From positions 1 through 64,000 of the forward strand of contig CANSEY010000022.1 in assembly GCA_947646015.1 (NCBI GenBank): DNA of 64,000 nucleotides, given 5' to 3'. This document shows, one piece after another, positions 43,457 to 51,786 of the stretch. The position numbers and the translations under genes were made by a program. The stretch comes from an uncultured Bacteroides sp. GTDB lineage: Bacteria > Bacteroidota > Bacteroidia > Bacteroidales > Bacteroidaceae. The notes beneath the pieces are model-generated. The model was not told the origin of the DNA. It was given only the letters and a program-made list of their open reading frames with translations, and searched no databases. The first letter of the stretch is position 1. Each line of letters begins with the position of its first letter.

Positions 43457-45394
43457 TTAGAGTTTAACAATCAAATAATCCGCAAAGCTTTTGTAGGCAT
43501 TCACCGCAGCACGGAATCCTTCCCAGTCGGCTGCCCGATAGATGCGCTTCTTCAAGGCGAGTTTCTGTTTCAGCACCAGTTTGTTGCCAACCTGCTGCAA
43601 CGAGCCTTCGAAGTCGGCTGCCGGAGCGGCCTTTTGTTCGCTGCGCGGCTCTCCCGCCAGACGATATCCCCGAGGCAGGGCAATCGTTTCGTCCAATTCG
43701 ACCAGACGAGAGCAAGCATCACGGAAGCCGTATTGGCGGGTTTCCAAGCCGGTATCGATGCGCAGGAACGAGAGAACGCTCGCATAGAGGTTGTTCATCA
43801 CCATCGGTTTCAACAATAATTCCCGGTCACCGACCAGCGCATAGTCCGGTATCTCGTAACGGAACGTGATGCGAATGGGGCCTGCCTGATAATCCTTCGG
43901 CGCCTTTCCGTAGTCCACTCCGAGCATACGGGCTTTGGGAGATACGTTGAGCAACTGGCTTTCCATCGTGCTTTGCCATTCGGTCTGCCAGCCCTGCGTA
44001 AAGATGCGGCGGATGCTGCTGTCCGACTGACCTTCGGCGGTGATGGTAAACGAACCTTTCAGCGTGCCCTTTGCATCGATTTTGTTATCGGCAGTGATGC
44101 GGACATAATGATTCTCGGGAGCCGAAACCGGAGTCAGGCACAAGTCGGAACCTCCCGGAATGCCGGGCAGATAGTTCTGCTGCTGCTCGGCACTGCTCCA
44201 CAACTCGCGGCAGAAAGGAACCCAGGTAGGATCGAGGGGCATATACGTCCCATTCGCCAGCTTCACCACTGCCACACAGTGGTTAAAGTGATCGGCAGGG
44301 ATGCTTTCGATGCGGCTTCCCGCCATCGTCATGGCCGGATAGGCCTCAAATCCCGCCATACGCAGGAAAGAGATCAGCGTGCCGGCAATGTCCTTACATA
44401 CTCCGCAGCGGTCGGTGTAGTTCATCTTCGTGTTATGGAGCGTAAAGCCCTCGCCTTCGCCCATGGTGATGCCTGCATAACGGATATTATCGGCTACCCA
44501 ATGGGTCAATATGGCGATTCTCTCCATTTCGGTCTTTTTTCCCTTTATCAGTTCGTCCACTTTCTTCTGAGCCTCGGGCAGTGCGGCAAAACTGCCGTAT
44601 GCCTCGTTCAAGTCGTGAAACCAGAGCGACTTATCCTCCCATTTCGGGGTAGACGACATCATCAGCTTCGGGGCTTCGTCAAAAAGATCCACCATATTGG
44701 GCTCTTTCCGGAAAGGAAGCACTTCGTCCACGGCAAACGTATATACCTTTCGCCCGTCCTCATAACGCATTGACGAGGTACAGGCACCGTTATAGAACTG
44801 GAACTGAAGCTCTTTTTCCATCGGCATACTGACAACGTATATCTTGCGGCGGGTGGGTTCATTCACCCAAAAAGGAACAATGTCGTAGAACTGCCCACGC
44901 ATGGGCGGAATGAAACGCGCGTCATCATCTTCAGCTCCTGCCAGCAGAGCATAAGTAAAGCCTTTCTTACTGATTTCGTAGGAAACGACATCTCCCGGCT
45001 CCAGGCGTCCGAGTTCGAGCATGATCTGACGGGCTCCCCAATAAATAGCCCTTGCCGGAGCGGCATAATCACAGGTCTTGGTCACGTCCACCTGCATGGT
45101 TCCGCCGTTGGCACGCTGCACGGTGACTTGCTTGAAACGGGCAAAGGCCGTCAGCGGATCATAATCATACTTGATCACATGGTTATTCACTGCCCCTTTG
45201 GGAGTCTGTACTTTAAACGATTTGTACACGGCAAAACTTCCGGAGCCGTTTGGCTGCACGGTTACCGAGGTACTGTCCAGCAGGGTCACGCAGTCAGCTT
45301 CGCTCCATGCATTCTGCCCGGCGGCCGGGAGACACATTAAGATTGAAAAAGTACAGCATGAAGATGCCCGGAGGACATTTTTTAATTTACGCAT
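43457..45394 (-). CDS. DUF3857/transglutaminase-like protein with intact triad
   Basis: A 645-residue exported protein (signal peptide about 1-26, ending PAAG). Residues about 30-240 fit DUF3857 (KSFKVQTPKGAVNNHVIKYD, LELGRLEPGDVVSYEISKKG). The transglutaminase core has the catalytic cysteine in YTDRCGVCKDIAGTLISFLR, the histidine in PADHFNHCVAVVKLANGTYM and the aspartate in PLDPTWVPF. The C-terminal third is beta-rich. Transglutaminase-fold proteins of this kind can be peptidases, amidases or crosslinkers; activity is not known. The adjacent downstream gene encodes a degenerate paralogue. A TACTTTTG at 45450-45457 may be the promoter of the pair. Family assignment is firm. Confidence 0.86.
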   Translation of the reverse strand: MRKLKNVLRASSCCTFSILMCLPAAGQNAWSEADCVTLLDSTSVTVQPNGSGSFAVYKSFKVQTPKGAVNNHVIKYDYDPLTAFARFKQVTVQRANGGTMQVDVTKTCDYAAPARAIYWGARQIMLELGRLEPGDVVSYEISKKGFTYALLAGAEDDDARFIPPMRGQFYDIVPFWVNEPTRRKIYVVSMPMEKELQFQFYNGACTSSMRYEDGRKVYTFAVDEVLPFRKEPNMVDLFDEAPKLMMSSTPKWEDKSLWFHDLNEAYGSFAALPEAQKKVDELIKGKKTEMERIAILTHWVADNIRYAGITMGEGEGFTLHNTKMNYTDRCGVCKDIAGTLISFLRMAGFEAYPAMTMAGSRIESIPADHFNHCVAVVKLANGTYMPLDPTWVPFCRELWSSAEQQQNYLPGIPGGSDLCLTPVSAPENHYVRITADNKIDAKGTLKGSFTITAEGQSDSSIRRIFTQGWQTEWQSTMESQLLNVSPKARMLGVDYGKAPKDYQAGPIRITFRYEIPDYALVGDRELLLKPMVMNNLYASVLSFLRIDTGLETRQYGFRDACSRLVELDETIALPRGYRLAGEPRSEQKAAPAADFEGSLQQVGNKLVLKQKLALKKRIYRAADWEGFRAAVNAYKSFADYLIVKL

Positions 45395-45449
45395 AGTTTA
45401 TGAATTGAATATTTGTGAATGGTTTTATCGTTTTTCTGTCTGTAACGGA

Positions 45450-45457
45450 CAAAAGTA
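45450..45457 (-). promoter_or_regulatory. Probable -7 element of the DUF3857 pair
   Basis: TACTTTTG on the minus strand, 56 nt upstream of the start codon. No -33 TTTG at the usual distance. Confidence 0.35.
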
Positions 45458-45632
45458 GTGTATCGATGCATAAAAAACAAGAATTATCAGAAGAAGTAGA
45501 GAGAGAAAGAAAGAGAAAATATCCGGCAAAAAAACGAAGCTCATATATTGTATAAATATAGCACCAAGACAGCCAAACAGAAAGAATAAAGATATATTAC
45601 CAATCCGCCAAAGCAAGCGTTTAGCCCCTTTT

Positions 45633-45706
45633 AAATCATCGCTTAAGCGATGATTTTTCAAGATTTAAATCTTCCCCCGCCAAGACTTAAGTCTCGAGAT
45701 GGAGGC
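45633..45706. repeat. 74-bp triple-palindrome box, copy A
   Basis: Three palindromes in a row: ATCATCGCTTAAGCGATGAT, AAGATTTAAATCTT and AGACTTAAGTCT, then CGAGATGGAGGC. It matches the copy at 63001-63074 at 73 of 74 bases in the same orientation. A CCGCT/AGCGG hairpin follows about 42 bp to the right in both places. Surrounding DNA (45395-45803) holds no convincing gene. Confidence 0.88.
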
Positions 45707-45747
45707 CTTTTTGAGAGATTTTTCAGAGAAAGCCTATTTGTAATAAA

Positions 45748-45772
45748 AAAAGCCGCTGTTCCCAGCGGCTTA
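45748..45772 (-). terminator. Terminator of the HU-like gene
   Basis: On the minus strand AGCCGCTG pairs with CAGCGGCT around GGAA and is followed by TTTTTT, 32 nt after the HU-like stop codon. Confidence 0.8.
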
Positions 45773-45803
45773 TCTAAAGTTATAAATAAATATTTTATAC
45801 TGA

Positions 45804-46265
45804 CTATGCAGTAGGATCATCCACGATTTCACCGCTTGGATCCTTCTCTTTAATCACATCATTTGTATTTGTTAATGAGACGCTTCGGGTTAACGCACAA
45901 CGACTCAGCACTAAGTCAGTCTCTTCCTTAGCAGAAAAGCGTAGATTGATAGCCTTTATTTGTGACGCTTTCGCCTCATCAAGCGTTTTCACGCCGGTGC
46001 TGCTCGCAGTCAGATTAAAAGTACCCAAATGCGGAATATCAACGCTTTGCCCGTCTTTCAGATAATTGATGACAGCCGCTCCCAATTTCGAGAGTACTCC
46101 CAGACATATAGCCTCTTTTATTCCGGTGATCTGACTCAGATAATTGACAAACGTATCCTGATCCAGCACTCCTCTGTTTTTTAAAACACAATAATACAGT
46201 TTTTCAGAATCTTTATCTCTCAGATCACTGTTTCGCAACGCCAAGTTATAATACAATCCACTCAT
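45804..46265 (-). CDS. HU-like DNA-binding protein
   Basis: A 153-residue protein of the Bacteroidales HU-like group, without signal peptide. Residues about 25-125 fit the HU/IHF-like fold: VLDQDTFVNYLSQITGIKEA, LSKLGAAVINYLKDGQSVDI, PHLGTFNLTASSTGV. The C-terminal tail DPSGEIVDDPTA is nearly the same as the tail (GDGDIVDDPTA) of the HU/Ig protein at 18504-19262, far away in the window. The gene stands alone, with a -7-like TACCTTTG at 46316-46323 and a strong terminator. Proteins of this group often have 'HU family' annotation, but their DNA targets are unknown. Family assignment fairly sure. Confidence 0.85.
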   Translation of the reverse strand: MSGLYYNLALRNSDLRDKDSEKLYYCVLKNRGVLDQDTFVNYLSQITGIKEAICLGVLSKLGAAVINYLKDGQSVDIPHLGTFNLTASSTGVKTLDEAKASQIKAINLRFSAKEETDLVLSRCALTRSVSLTNTNDVIKEKDPSGEIVDDPTA

Positions 46266-46315
46266 GTTTTTATAGGATTAGTAAAGGTTAGTATTAGAAA
46301 ATTATTTAATTCTCC

Positions 46316-46323
46316 CAAAGGTA
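46316..46323 (-). promoter_or_regulatory. Probable -7 element of the HU-like gene
   Basis: TACCTTTG on the minus strand, 50 nt upstream of the start codon. No clear -33. Confidence 0.4.
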
Positions 46324-46383
46324 TGCCCTTAAAATTTTAAAAACAACTCTTTCTTCTCTTTTTTTCAAAAAACAACAAAAAAA

Positions 46384-46826
46384 AGATTGCCCGGATTCAC
46401 ATCCAAACAATCTTTGTCAATTAGAAAAATTCATTAATATTATCTTATTATAAAAGAGATCTGCCACCCCGATTCACATCTAAGTGACATCATAATGCTA
46501 TGAAAAAAAAAAAGTTAAGTTATCTCCGTATAATGTCTTATCAGAATCAGTAACATTCTTATTTCGTAAACGGCAAATATCCGTTTCAATGACTAAATTC
46601 CGCCTAAGACAGTAAACGATTCAGATTTTCAACAAAAGTATCTTATTAAAATCAGAAAAACAATCCTTTCCTGATTTTATTTAAAAAAATCGATAAAAAA
46701 AAAGATTGCCCGGATTCACATCCGGGCAACCCCATATTAACAAAATTTAAAATAAATCGACCGGATCACTATCCGGACATAATAAAAACTTAATATGTAT
46801 TACCTGGATTCACATCTTAGTAATAC
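46384..46826 (-). repeat. Array of GTGA-loop hairpins downstream of pepP
   Basis: Four hairpins share the minus-strand tip GAT-GTGA-ATC with different outer stems: 46384-46413, 46462-46489, 46705-46730 and 46797-46826. A fifth at 46759-46778 has CCGGAT-AGTG-ATCCGG. The one at 46705-46730 has a perfect 10-bp stem and nine T after it on the minus strand, and the one at 46384-46413 is followed by eight T, so at least these two are terminator-like. The remaining DNA of the 580-bp gap shows no gene. Confidence 0.85.
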
Positions 46827-46848
46827 TTCAACTAATGAAAAAAAAAAA

Positions 46849-48222
46849 CTATCTTAACGCTTCCACCTCGTCCGGTGTCAGCGGAATCTTCTTTCCTAAA
46901 CGGCGGGCGCCTGTCTCGGTTATCAGATAATCCTCCTCATTGCGGATGCCTCCGAAGTCTTTGTAAGTCTCCACTTTATCGTAATTGATAAAGTCGGTGA
47001 ACTTCTTCTGGCCCTTCCAGAGATCTATCAGTTCGGGAATAAAGTAGATGCCCGGCTCCACGGTATGTACAAAACCCGGCTCCAACGGAATGGCCAGACG
47101 CTGCGACTTACGGCCGAACTGCGTGCTCTTGGGCTGTCCGTTATAGCCCACCCAGAGTTCACCCAGATTCTCCATGTCATGCACGTCGAGCCCCATCATG
47201 TGTCCCAGCCCGTGAGGATAGAACAAAGCATGTGCACCCTCGCGCACAGCGTCTTCGGCATTTCCCTTCATCAGCCCGAGTCCTTTCAAACCTTCGACCA
47301 TCACACGTGCCGACAAGTCGTATACATCCATATAAGGAATACCCGGACGAAGTGCTTTCACCGACTCCAAGTGCATGGCGTTCTGTATCTCGTAAACCTC
47401 GCGCTGGCGCCGGGTAAACTTTTTATCGGCAGGAACGGTAGACGACATATCGCCTGCATAACCCATCTCCGTTTCTGCGCCCGCATCGATCAGGAACAGA
47501 TCGCCCGGCTTGACGATATTGCCATGATAATGGTTGTGGAGCGTCTGTCCGTTCACCGTAGCGATGGTAGCAAACGAAAGGTCACCCCCTGCGGCATGCG
47601 CCACGGCTTCCATGGCTGCCGATACTTCCCACTCGCGCATCCCGGGACGCAGGATCTTCATGGCCGTAATGTGCATATCCGCCGTAATGTCGCAGGCCTT
47701 CTCGATTTCGACAATCTCCTCGGCCGACTTGTAGTTACGCTGCGCGATCACCGCACGGATAAACGGCACCGAACCCTCCTGACGCGCGGGAGGCACTCCC
47801 AGCCAGTCCATCAACTTCAGTTTATGCTCTGCACGGTAGGGCGGCAGGTAATGGATGGCCTGTCCCTTCTGTACCGCCTTGTGCAGATAGCTCACAATGT
47901 CGGCCGAAGGCATGGTGATGTCCACTCCCACCCGCTCACTCTTTTCCTTCAGTGTGGGCTGAGTCCCCATCCATACGATATGATCGATGGTCAGTTCATC
48001 ACCGAATATAATTTCCTTATCTTCATCAATGTCGATTATAGCCGAAAGCCCGGCAAACGAAAGGCCGAAGTAGTAGAGAAAGGTAGAATCCTGACGATAG
48101 CGGAACGTATTGTCCTCGTAGTTCAATCCACACTCGTCGTTTCCCAGAAACAACAGTACTCCGGAGCCTAATGTTTTTTTCAGCAGGGCTCTGCGCTGCG
48201 TATATGTCTCTTTGCTGAACAT
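46849..48222 (-). CDS. pepP: Xaa-Pro aminopeptidase (aminopeptidase P)
   Basis: A 457-residue cytoplasmic M24 metallopeptidase that removes the residue before an N-terminal Xaa-Pro bond. The start is set at MFSKETYTQRRALLKKTLGS (ATG 48220-48222). The frame runs 27 codons further up, but those codons lie upstream of or over the promoter. The N-terminal domain is followed by the pita-bread catalytic domain with metal ligands in LFLIDAGAETEMGYAGDMSS, LFYPHGLGHMMGLDVHDMEN, FVHTVEPGIYF and GGIRNEEDYLIT. A good promoter lies at 48249-48279. Several hairpins follow the gene. Assignment firm; the symbol follows E. coli pepP. Confidence 0.92.
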   Translation of the reverse strand: MFSKETYTQRRALLKKTLGSGVLLFLGNDECGLNYEDNTFRYRQDSTFLYYFGLSFAGLSAIIDIDEDKEIIFGDELTIDHIVWMGTQPTLKEKSERVGVDITMPSADIVSYLHKAVQKGQAIHYLPPYRAEHKLKLMDWLGVPPARQEGSVPFIRAVIAQRNYKSAEEIVEIEKACDITADMHITAMKILRPGMREWEVSAAMEAVAHAAGGDLSFATIATVNGQTLHNHYHGNIVKPGDLFLIDAGAETEMGYAGDMSSTVPADKKFTRRQREVYEIQNAMHLESVKALRPGIPYMDVYDLSARVMVEGLKGLGLMKGNAEDAVREGAHALFYPHGLGHMMGLDVHDMENLGELWVGYNGQPKSTQFGRKSQRLAIPLEPGFVHTVEPGIYFIPELIDLWKGQKKFTDFINYDKVETYKDFGGIRNEEDYLITETGARRLGKKIPLTPDEVEALR

Positions 48223-48248
48223 AATGGTATATATTAAAGTTATGATGG

Positions 48249-48279
48249 CAAAGATAGGAACAAAGGATGAATTGACAAA
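48249..48279 (-). promoter_or_regulatory. Promoter of pepP
   Basis: Minus-strand TTTG (48276-48279), a 19-nt spacer and TATCTTTG (48249-48256), 27 nt before the chosen start codon. Confidence 0.7.
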
Positions 48280-48444
48280 GGAGATAAAGCAAATAAGATT
48301 CACAGCAGAGCAATAACCGTCCTGCCATGGAAGAGGCCGGGAATATCTTTCCGGAACACCCCCTCCATGTCTTCCCCGCTCCCTCCGGTTTTTCCTTTAA
48401 CTCCTTTTATCGGATAAATCATTTCGCTATATCGAACAATTCAT

Positions 48445-48452
48445 TACTTTTG
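48445..48452 (+). promoter_or_regulatory. Probable -7 element of rpoN
   Basis: TACTTTTG matches TAnnTTTG, 35 nt upstream of the start codon. The -33 region has TTTC rather than TTTG. Confidence 0.45.
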
Positions 48453-48486
48453 TAGCGAGAAACAAAAACTGTAAAGCATTAAACGT

Positions 48487-49965
48487 ATGGCACAAGGTTC
48501 CCGTCAGATACAATCGCAGGCGCAGCAGCAGATACAAACGCTCTCACCGCAGCAGATTCTGGTAGTGAAACTACTGGAGCTACCGGCTGTGGAACTGGAA
48601 GACCGTGTACATGCCGAACTGCTGGAGAATCCCGCCCTTGAAGAAGGCAAAGAAGAAAGCACCTCCGACGAGACCACCCCTGCCGAAACCTCCGAAGGAG
48701 AGACGGAAGGCGATACGGACTATGACTCGCTGAGCGACTATCTGACCGAAGACGACATCCCCGACTATAAACTTCAGGAAAACAACCGCTCCAAAGGCGA
48801 GCAGGCAGAAGAGATTCCGTTTTCGGACGCGACGTCATTCTACGAAATCCTGAGAGAACAGCTCGGCGAACGCAACCTGACCGAACATCAGCGCGAACTG
48901 GCGGAATACCTGATCGGTTCGCTGGACGATGACGGCCTGCTCCGCAAATCCCTCGAAAGCATCGGTGACGAACTGGCCATCTACGCCGGTATCAACGCTA
49001 CGGAAGAGGAACTGGAGGAAGCCCTGAGAATCGTACAAGATTTCGACCCTCCCGGACTGGGCGCACGCAGCCTGCAGGAATGCCTGCTGATACAGATCCG
49101 CCGTAAAAAACAGTCCCACTGCACAGATCCTCTGCTGGAGACGGAAGAAGAAATCATCAGTGAATGTTACGAAGAGTTCACCCGCAAGCATTGGGAAAAG
49201 ATCATCAAAAAGCTGGGACTGGACGAAGAACACTTCTATAAGGCACTTGAAGAGATCACCAAGCTCAACCCCCGTCCGGGCGCATCGCTGGGTGAAGCCA
49301 TCGGACGGAACCTGCAACAGATCGTCCCCGATTTCATAGTAGACACCTACGATGACGGAACCATCAACATCAGCCTCAACAACCGCAATCTGCCGGAGCT
49401 GCGCATGAGCCGCGACTTCACGGAGATGGTCGAGGAACATACGAAGAACAAGGCCAACCAATCAAAAGAATCGAAAGAGGCCATGATGTTCCTCAAGCAG
49501 AAGATGGACGCCGCACAAGGCTTCATCGACGCCGTGAAGCAACGCCAGAATACATTGATGACCACCATGCAGGCCATCATCGACCTGCAACGCCCCTTCT
49601 TCCTCGAAGGCGACGAGTCATTGCTCCGCCCGATGATCCTGAAGGACGTGGCGGAACGCACCGGGCTGGACATCTCGACCATCTCACGCGTCAGCAACAG
49701 CAAATACGTGCAAACGAATTACGGCATTTATCCCCTGAAGTTCTTCTTCAGCGACGGATACACCACCGAAGACGGTGAAGAGATGTCGGTACGCGAGATA
49801 CGGAAGATCCTGAAAGAATGCATCGACAGCGAGGACAAAAAGAAACCGCTGACCGATGACGAACTGGCCGAAATACTGAAAGAGAAAGGATATCCCATCG
49901 CACGCCGCACGGTGGCCAAGTACCGCCAGCAACTCAACATTCCGGTGGCAAGACTGAGAAAATAA
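48487..49965 (+). CDS. rpoN: RNA polymerase sigma-54 factor
   Basis: A 492-residue sigma-54, which needs AAA+ activators to open promoters. The Gln/Leu-rich activator-interacting region I is at the N-terminus (SRQIQSQAQQQIQTLSPQQI, then LELPAVELEDRVHAELLENP). An acidic region II follows (about residues 50-110). The core-binding region includes ELAEYLIGSLDDDGLL and DFDPPGLGARSLQECL. The DNA-binding part has KDVAERTGLDISTISRVSNS, and the RpoN box ARRTVAKYRQQL is near the C-terminus. Length and order are standard. It heads a rightward group with PAP2, gcvH, purE and ispG. No sigma-54 activator lies in the window. Assignment firm. Confidence 0.95.
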   Translation: MAQGSRQIQSQAQQQIQTLSPQQILVVKLLELPAVELEDRVHAELLENPALEEGKEESTSDETTPAETSEGETEGDTDYDSLSDYLTEDDIPDYKLQENNRSKGEQAEEIPFSDATSFYEILREQLGERNLTEHQRELAEYLIGSLDDDGLLRKSLESIGDELAIYAGINATEEELEEALRIVQDFDPPGLGARSLQECLLIQIRRKKQSHCTDPLLETEEEIISECYEEFTRKHWEKIIKKLGLDEEHFYKALEEITKLNPRPGASLGEAIGRNLQQIVPDFIVDTYDDGTINISLNNRNLPELRMSRDFTEMVEEHTKNKANQSKESKEAMMFLKQKMDAAQGFIDAVKQRQNTLMTTMQAIIDLQRPFFLEGDESLLRPMILKDVAERTGLDISTISRVSNSKYVQTNYGIYPLKFFFSDGYTTEDGEEMSVREIRKILKECIDSEDKKKPLTDDELAEILKEKGYPIARRTVAKYRQQLNIPVARLRK

Positions 49966-49992
49966 AAAAGCATAATAAAAGAAACAAACAAA

Positions 49993-50673
49993 ATGGCTGA
50001 AGAAGAGAAGATAGAGCAACATATCATAGCTGACAGGACACTGATCCGTACGGCCAGAATCATTTCGGGAATACTGACTCCATTCTCTATCCCCTTCCTG
50101 GCTTTTCTGGTATTGTTCCTGTTCTCTTACCTACGCATCATGCCGTTGCAGTACAAACTCATCGTATTGGGAATTGTCTACTGCTTCACCATCCTGATGC
50201 CTACCATGACCATCTTCCTGTTCCGCAAAGTGAATGGCTTTGCCCGCCAGGACCTGAGCGACCGTAAGAAACGCTATGTACCGATCCTGCTTACCATCAT
50301 CTCGTACGTATTCTGCCTGATGATGATGCACAAACTGAACATTCCCTGGTACATGACGGGCATTATACTGTCATCACTGGTGGTGCTGGTCATCTGCATC
50401 ATTGTCAATCTGAAGTGGAAACTGAGCGAACACATGGCAGGTATGGGCGGCATCGTGGGCGGACTGGTTTCGTTCAGCGCGCTGTTCAGTTATAATCCGG
50501 TGTGGTGGCTATGCCTCTTCATCCTCGTGGCGGGGATATTGGGTTCGGCACGCATCATCCTGCAACATCACACCCTCGGCGAAGTACTTGCCGGCTTTAC
50601 CGTCGGTTTCGTCTGCTCACTGCTGGTGCTCCATCCGCTCAGCAATGTTTTGTTCCGTATATTTTTATTTTAA
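49993..50673 (+). CDS. PAP2-family membrane phosphatase
   Basis: A 226-residue multi-pass membrane protein. Five to six helices are visible, beginning about residue 28 (ILTPFSIPFLAFLVLFLFSY). The part of the PAP2 active site that can be recognised is GSARIILQHHTLGEVLAGFT near residue 190, corresponding to the SRxxxxxHxxxD block with the conserved His; the final Asp position is Glu. The first KxxxxxxRP block is not obvious, so catalysis is uncertain. Homologues dephosphorylate undecaprenyl pyrophosphate or phosphatidic acids. It starts 27 nt after rpoN and ends 30 nt before gcvH, suggesting co-transcription. Confidence 0.78.
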   Translation: MAEEEKIEQHIIADRTLIRTARIISGILTPFSIPFLAFLVLFLFSYLRIMPLQYKLIVLGIVYCFTILMPTMTIFLFRKVNGFARQDLSDRKKRYVPILLTIISYVFCLMMMHKLNIPWYMTGIILSSLVVLVICIIVNLKWKLSEHMAGMGGIVGGLVSFSALFSYNPVWWLCLFILVAGILGSARIILQHHTLGEVLAGFTVGFVCSLLVLHPLSNVLFRIFLF

Positions 50674-50703
50674 ACATAGTATCAATCCTAAAAACTAATC
50701 ATT

Positions 50704-51084
50704 ATGAACTTCCCACAGAATGTAAAGTACACTAACGAACACGAATGGATCCGCCTCGAAGGCGATGTAGCTTATGTAGGTATCACCGACTACGCTCAGG
50801 AGCAACTGGGCGACATCGTATTTGTCGATATTCCTACTGAAGGCGAAACACTGGAAGCGGGAGAAGTGTTCGGTACGATCGAAGTAGTTAAAACAATCTC
50901 TGACCTCTTCCTGCCCGTAGCCGGTGAAGTGGTAGAACAAAACCCGGCACTGGAAGAGAATCCGGAATTAGTGAATAAAGATCCGTATGGCGAAGGCTGG
51001 CTCATCAAAATGAAACCTGCCAATGCAGCAGACCTTGACAACTTGCTGGATGCCGAAGGATACAAAGCAGTGGTAAATGCATAA
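50704..51084 (+). CDS. gcvH: Glycine cleavage system H protein
   Basis: A 126-residue lipoyl carrier of the glycine cleavage system, shuttling the aminomethyl group between the P, T and L proteins. It has the opening YTNEHEWIRLEGDVAYVGIT and GDIVFVDIPTEGE. The lipoyl lysine K63 lies in FGTIEVVKTISDLFLPVAGE. Length is normal. The genes for P, T and L proteins are not in the window. It follows the PAP2 gene by 30 nt and is followed by an inverted-repeat element. Assignment firm. Confidence 0.95.
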   Translation: MNFPQNVKYTNEHEWIRLEGDVAYVGITDYAQEQLGDIVFVDIPTEGETLEAGEVFGTIEVVKTISDLFLPVAGEVVEQNPALEENPELVNKDPYGEGWLIKMKPANAADLDNLLDAEGYKAVVNA

Positions 51085-51130
51085 AGGCTTTCCCGATTCA
51101 TTCATTACCACTTGCTTAGTCTTGAATGGT

Positions 51131-51226
51131 CTCACCACAGATTACACAGATTCTCACAGAACTTTTAATCTTATTATCGATAAAGTAAATCATTAATCTA
51201 TGAGAATCTGTGTAATCTGTGGTGAA
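51131..51226. repeat. TTCACCACAGA inverted-repeat element, copy 3
   Basis: The arms at 51134-51156 and 51201-51223 pair perfectly over 23 bp (ACCACAGATTACACAGAT... with its complement) around a 44-bp A/T-rich loop. It is the best-preserved copy, between gcvH and purE. Confidence 0.9.
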
Positions 51227-51275
51227 GTTGATTCATTCCATCTCGTTATCAATCAATCTCAAAAGTAGAATAAAT

Positions 51276-51782
51276 ATGACTCCAATCGTAAGCATTATCA
51301 TGGGTAGCACTTCCGACCTTCCTGTCATGGAAAAGGCCGCACAGTTGCTCAACGATCTCCATGTACCGTTCGAAATGAACGCCCTCTCGGCTCACCGCAC
51401 TCCCGAAGCTGTGGAAGAGTTTGCCAAGAATGCCCGCTCACGCGGCATTAAAGTAATTATCGCTGCTGCCGGTATGGCTGCCCATCTGCCGGGCGTGATT
51501 GCCGCATCGACCCCGCTTCCGGTCATCGGTGTACCCATCAAATCGTCTCTTGACGGAATGGACGCCCTTCTGGCGATCGTACAGATGCCTCCGGGGATTC
51601 CTGTAGCGACTGTGGGTATCAATGGCGCACTGAACGCCGCCATCCTTGCCGTACAAATGCTTTCATTGGAAGATAAAGAACTCGAAACAAAATTCATAGC
51701 CTATAAAGAAGGACTGAAAAAGAAAATCGTAAAGGCTAACGAAGAACTGAAAGAAATTAAGTACGAGTTTAAAACAAACTAA
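51276..51782 (+). CDS. purE: N5-carboxyaminoimidazole ribonucleotide mutase
   Basis: A 168-residue enzyme of purine synthesis converting N5-CAIR to CAIR. The start is set at MTPIVSIIMGSTSDLPVMEK (ATG 51276). The frame extends upstream to 51219, but that part overlaps the right arm of the repeat element. Family blocks are GSTSDLP, NALSAHRTPEAVEEF, IAAAGMAAHLPGVIAASTPL, GVPIKSSLDGMDALLAIVQM and GVPV-like GIPVATVGI. Length is that of class I PurE. ispG follows after 4 nt, so the two are co-transcribed. Assignment firm. Confidence 0.95.
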   Translation: MTPIVSIIMGSTSDLPVMEKAAQLLNDLHVPFEMNALSAHRTPEAVEEFAKNARSRGIKVIIAAAGMAAHLPGVIAASTPLPVIGVPIKSSLDGMDALLAIVQMPPGIPVATVGINGALNAAILAVQMLSLEDKELETKFIAYKEGLKKKIVKANEELKEIKYEFKTN

Positions 51783-51786
51783 AAAG

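Noticed and set aside
45425-45661. A 78-codon minus-strand frame with hydrophobic stretches, starting at TTG.
   Set aside because: The start lies inside the 74-bp palindrome box; the same frame in the other copy of the box stops soon after it. The hydrophobicity comes from a purine-rich tract on the opposite strand.
46384-46826. Repeated GGATTCACATC motifs looked at first like a degenerate CRISPR array.
   Set aside because: Copies are irregularly spaced, the outer sequences pair with each other as hairpin stems, and no cas gene is near.
47065-48171. A 368-codon plus-strand frame over pepP.
   Set aside because: Antisense shadow; the minus strand codes a complete aminopeptidase P with its own promoter.
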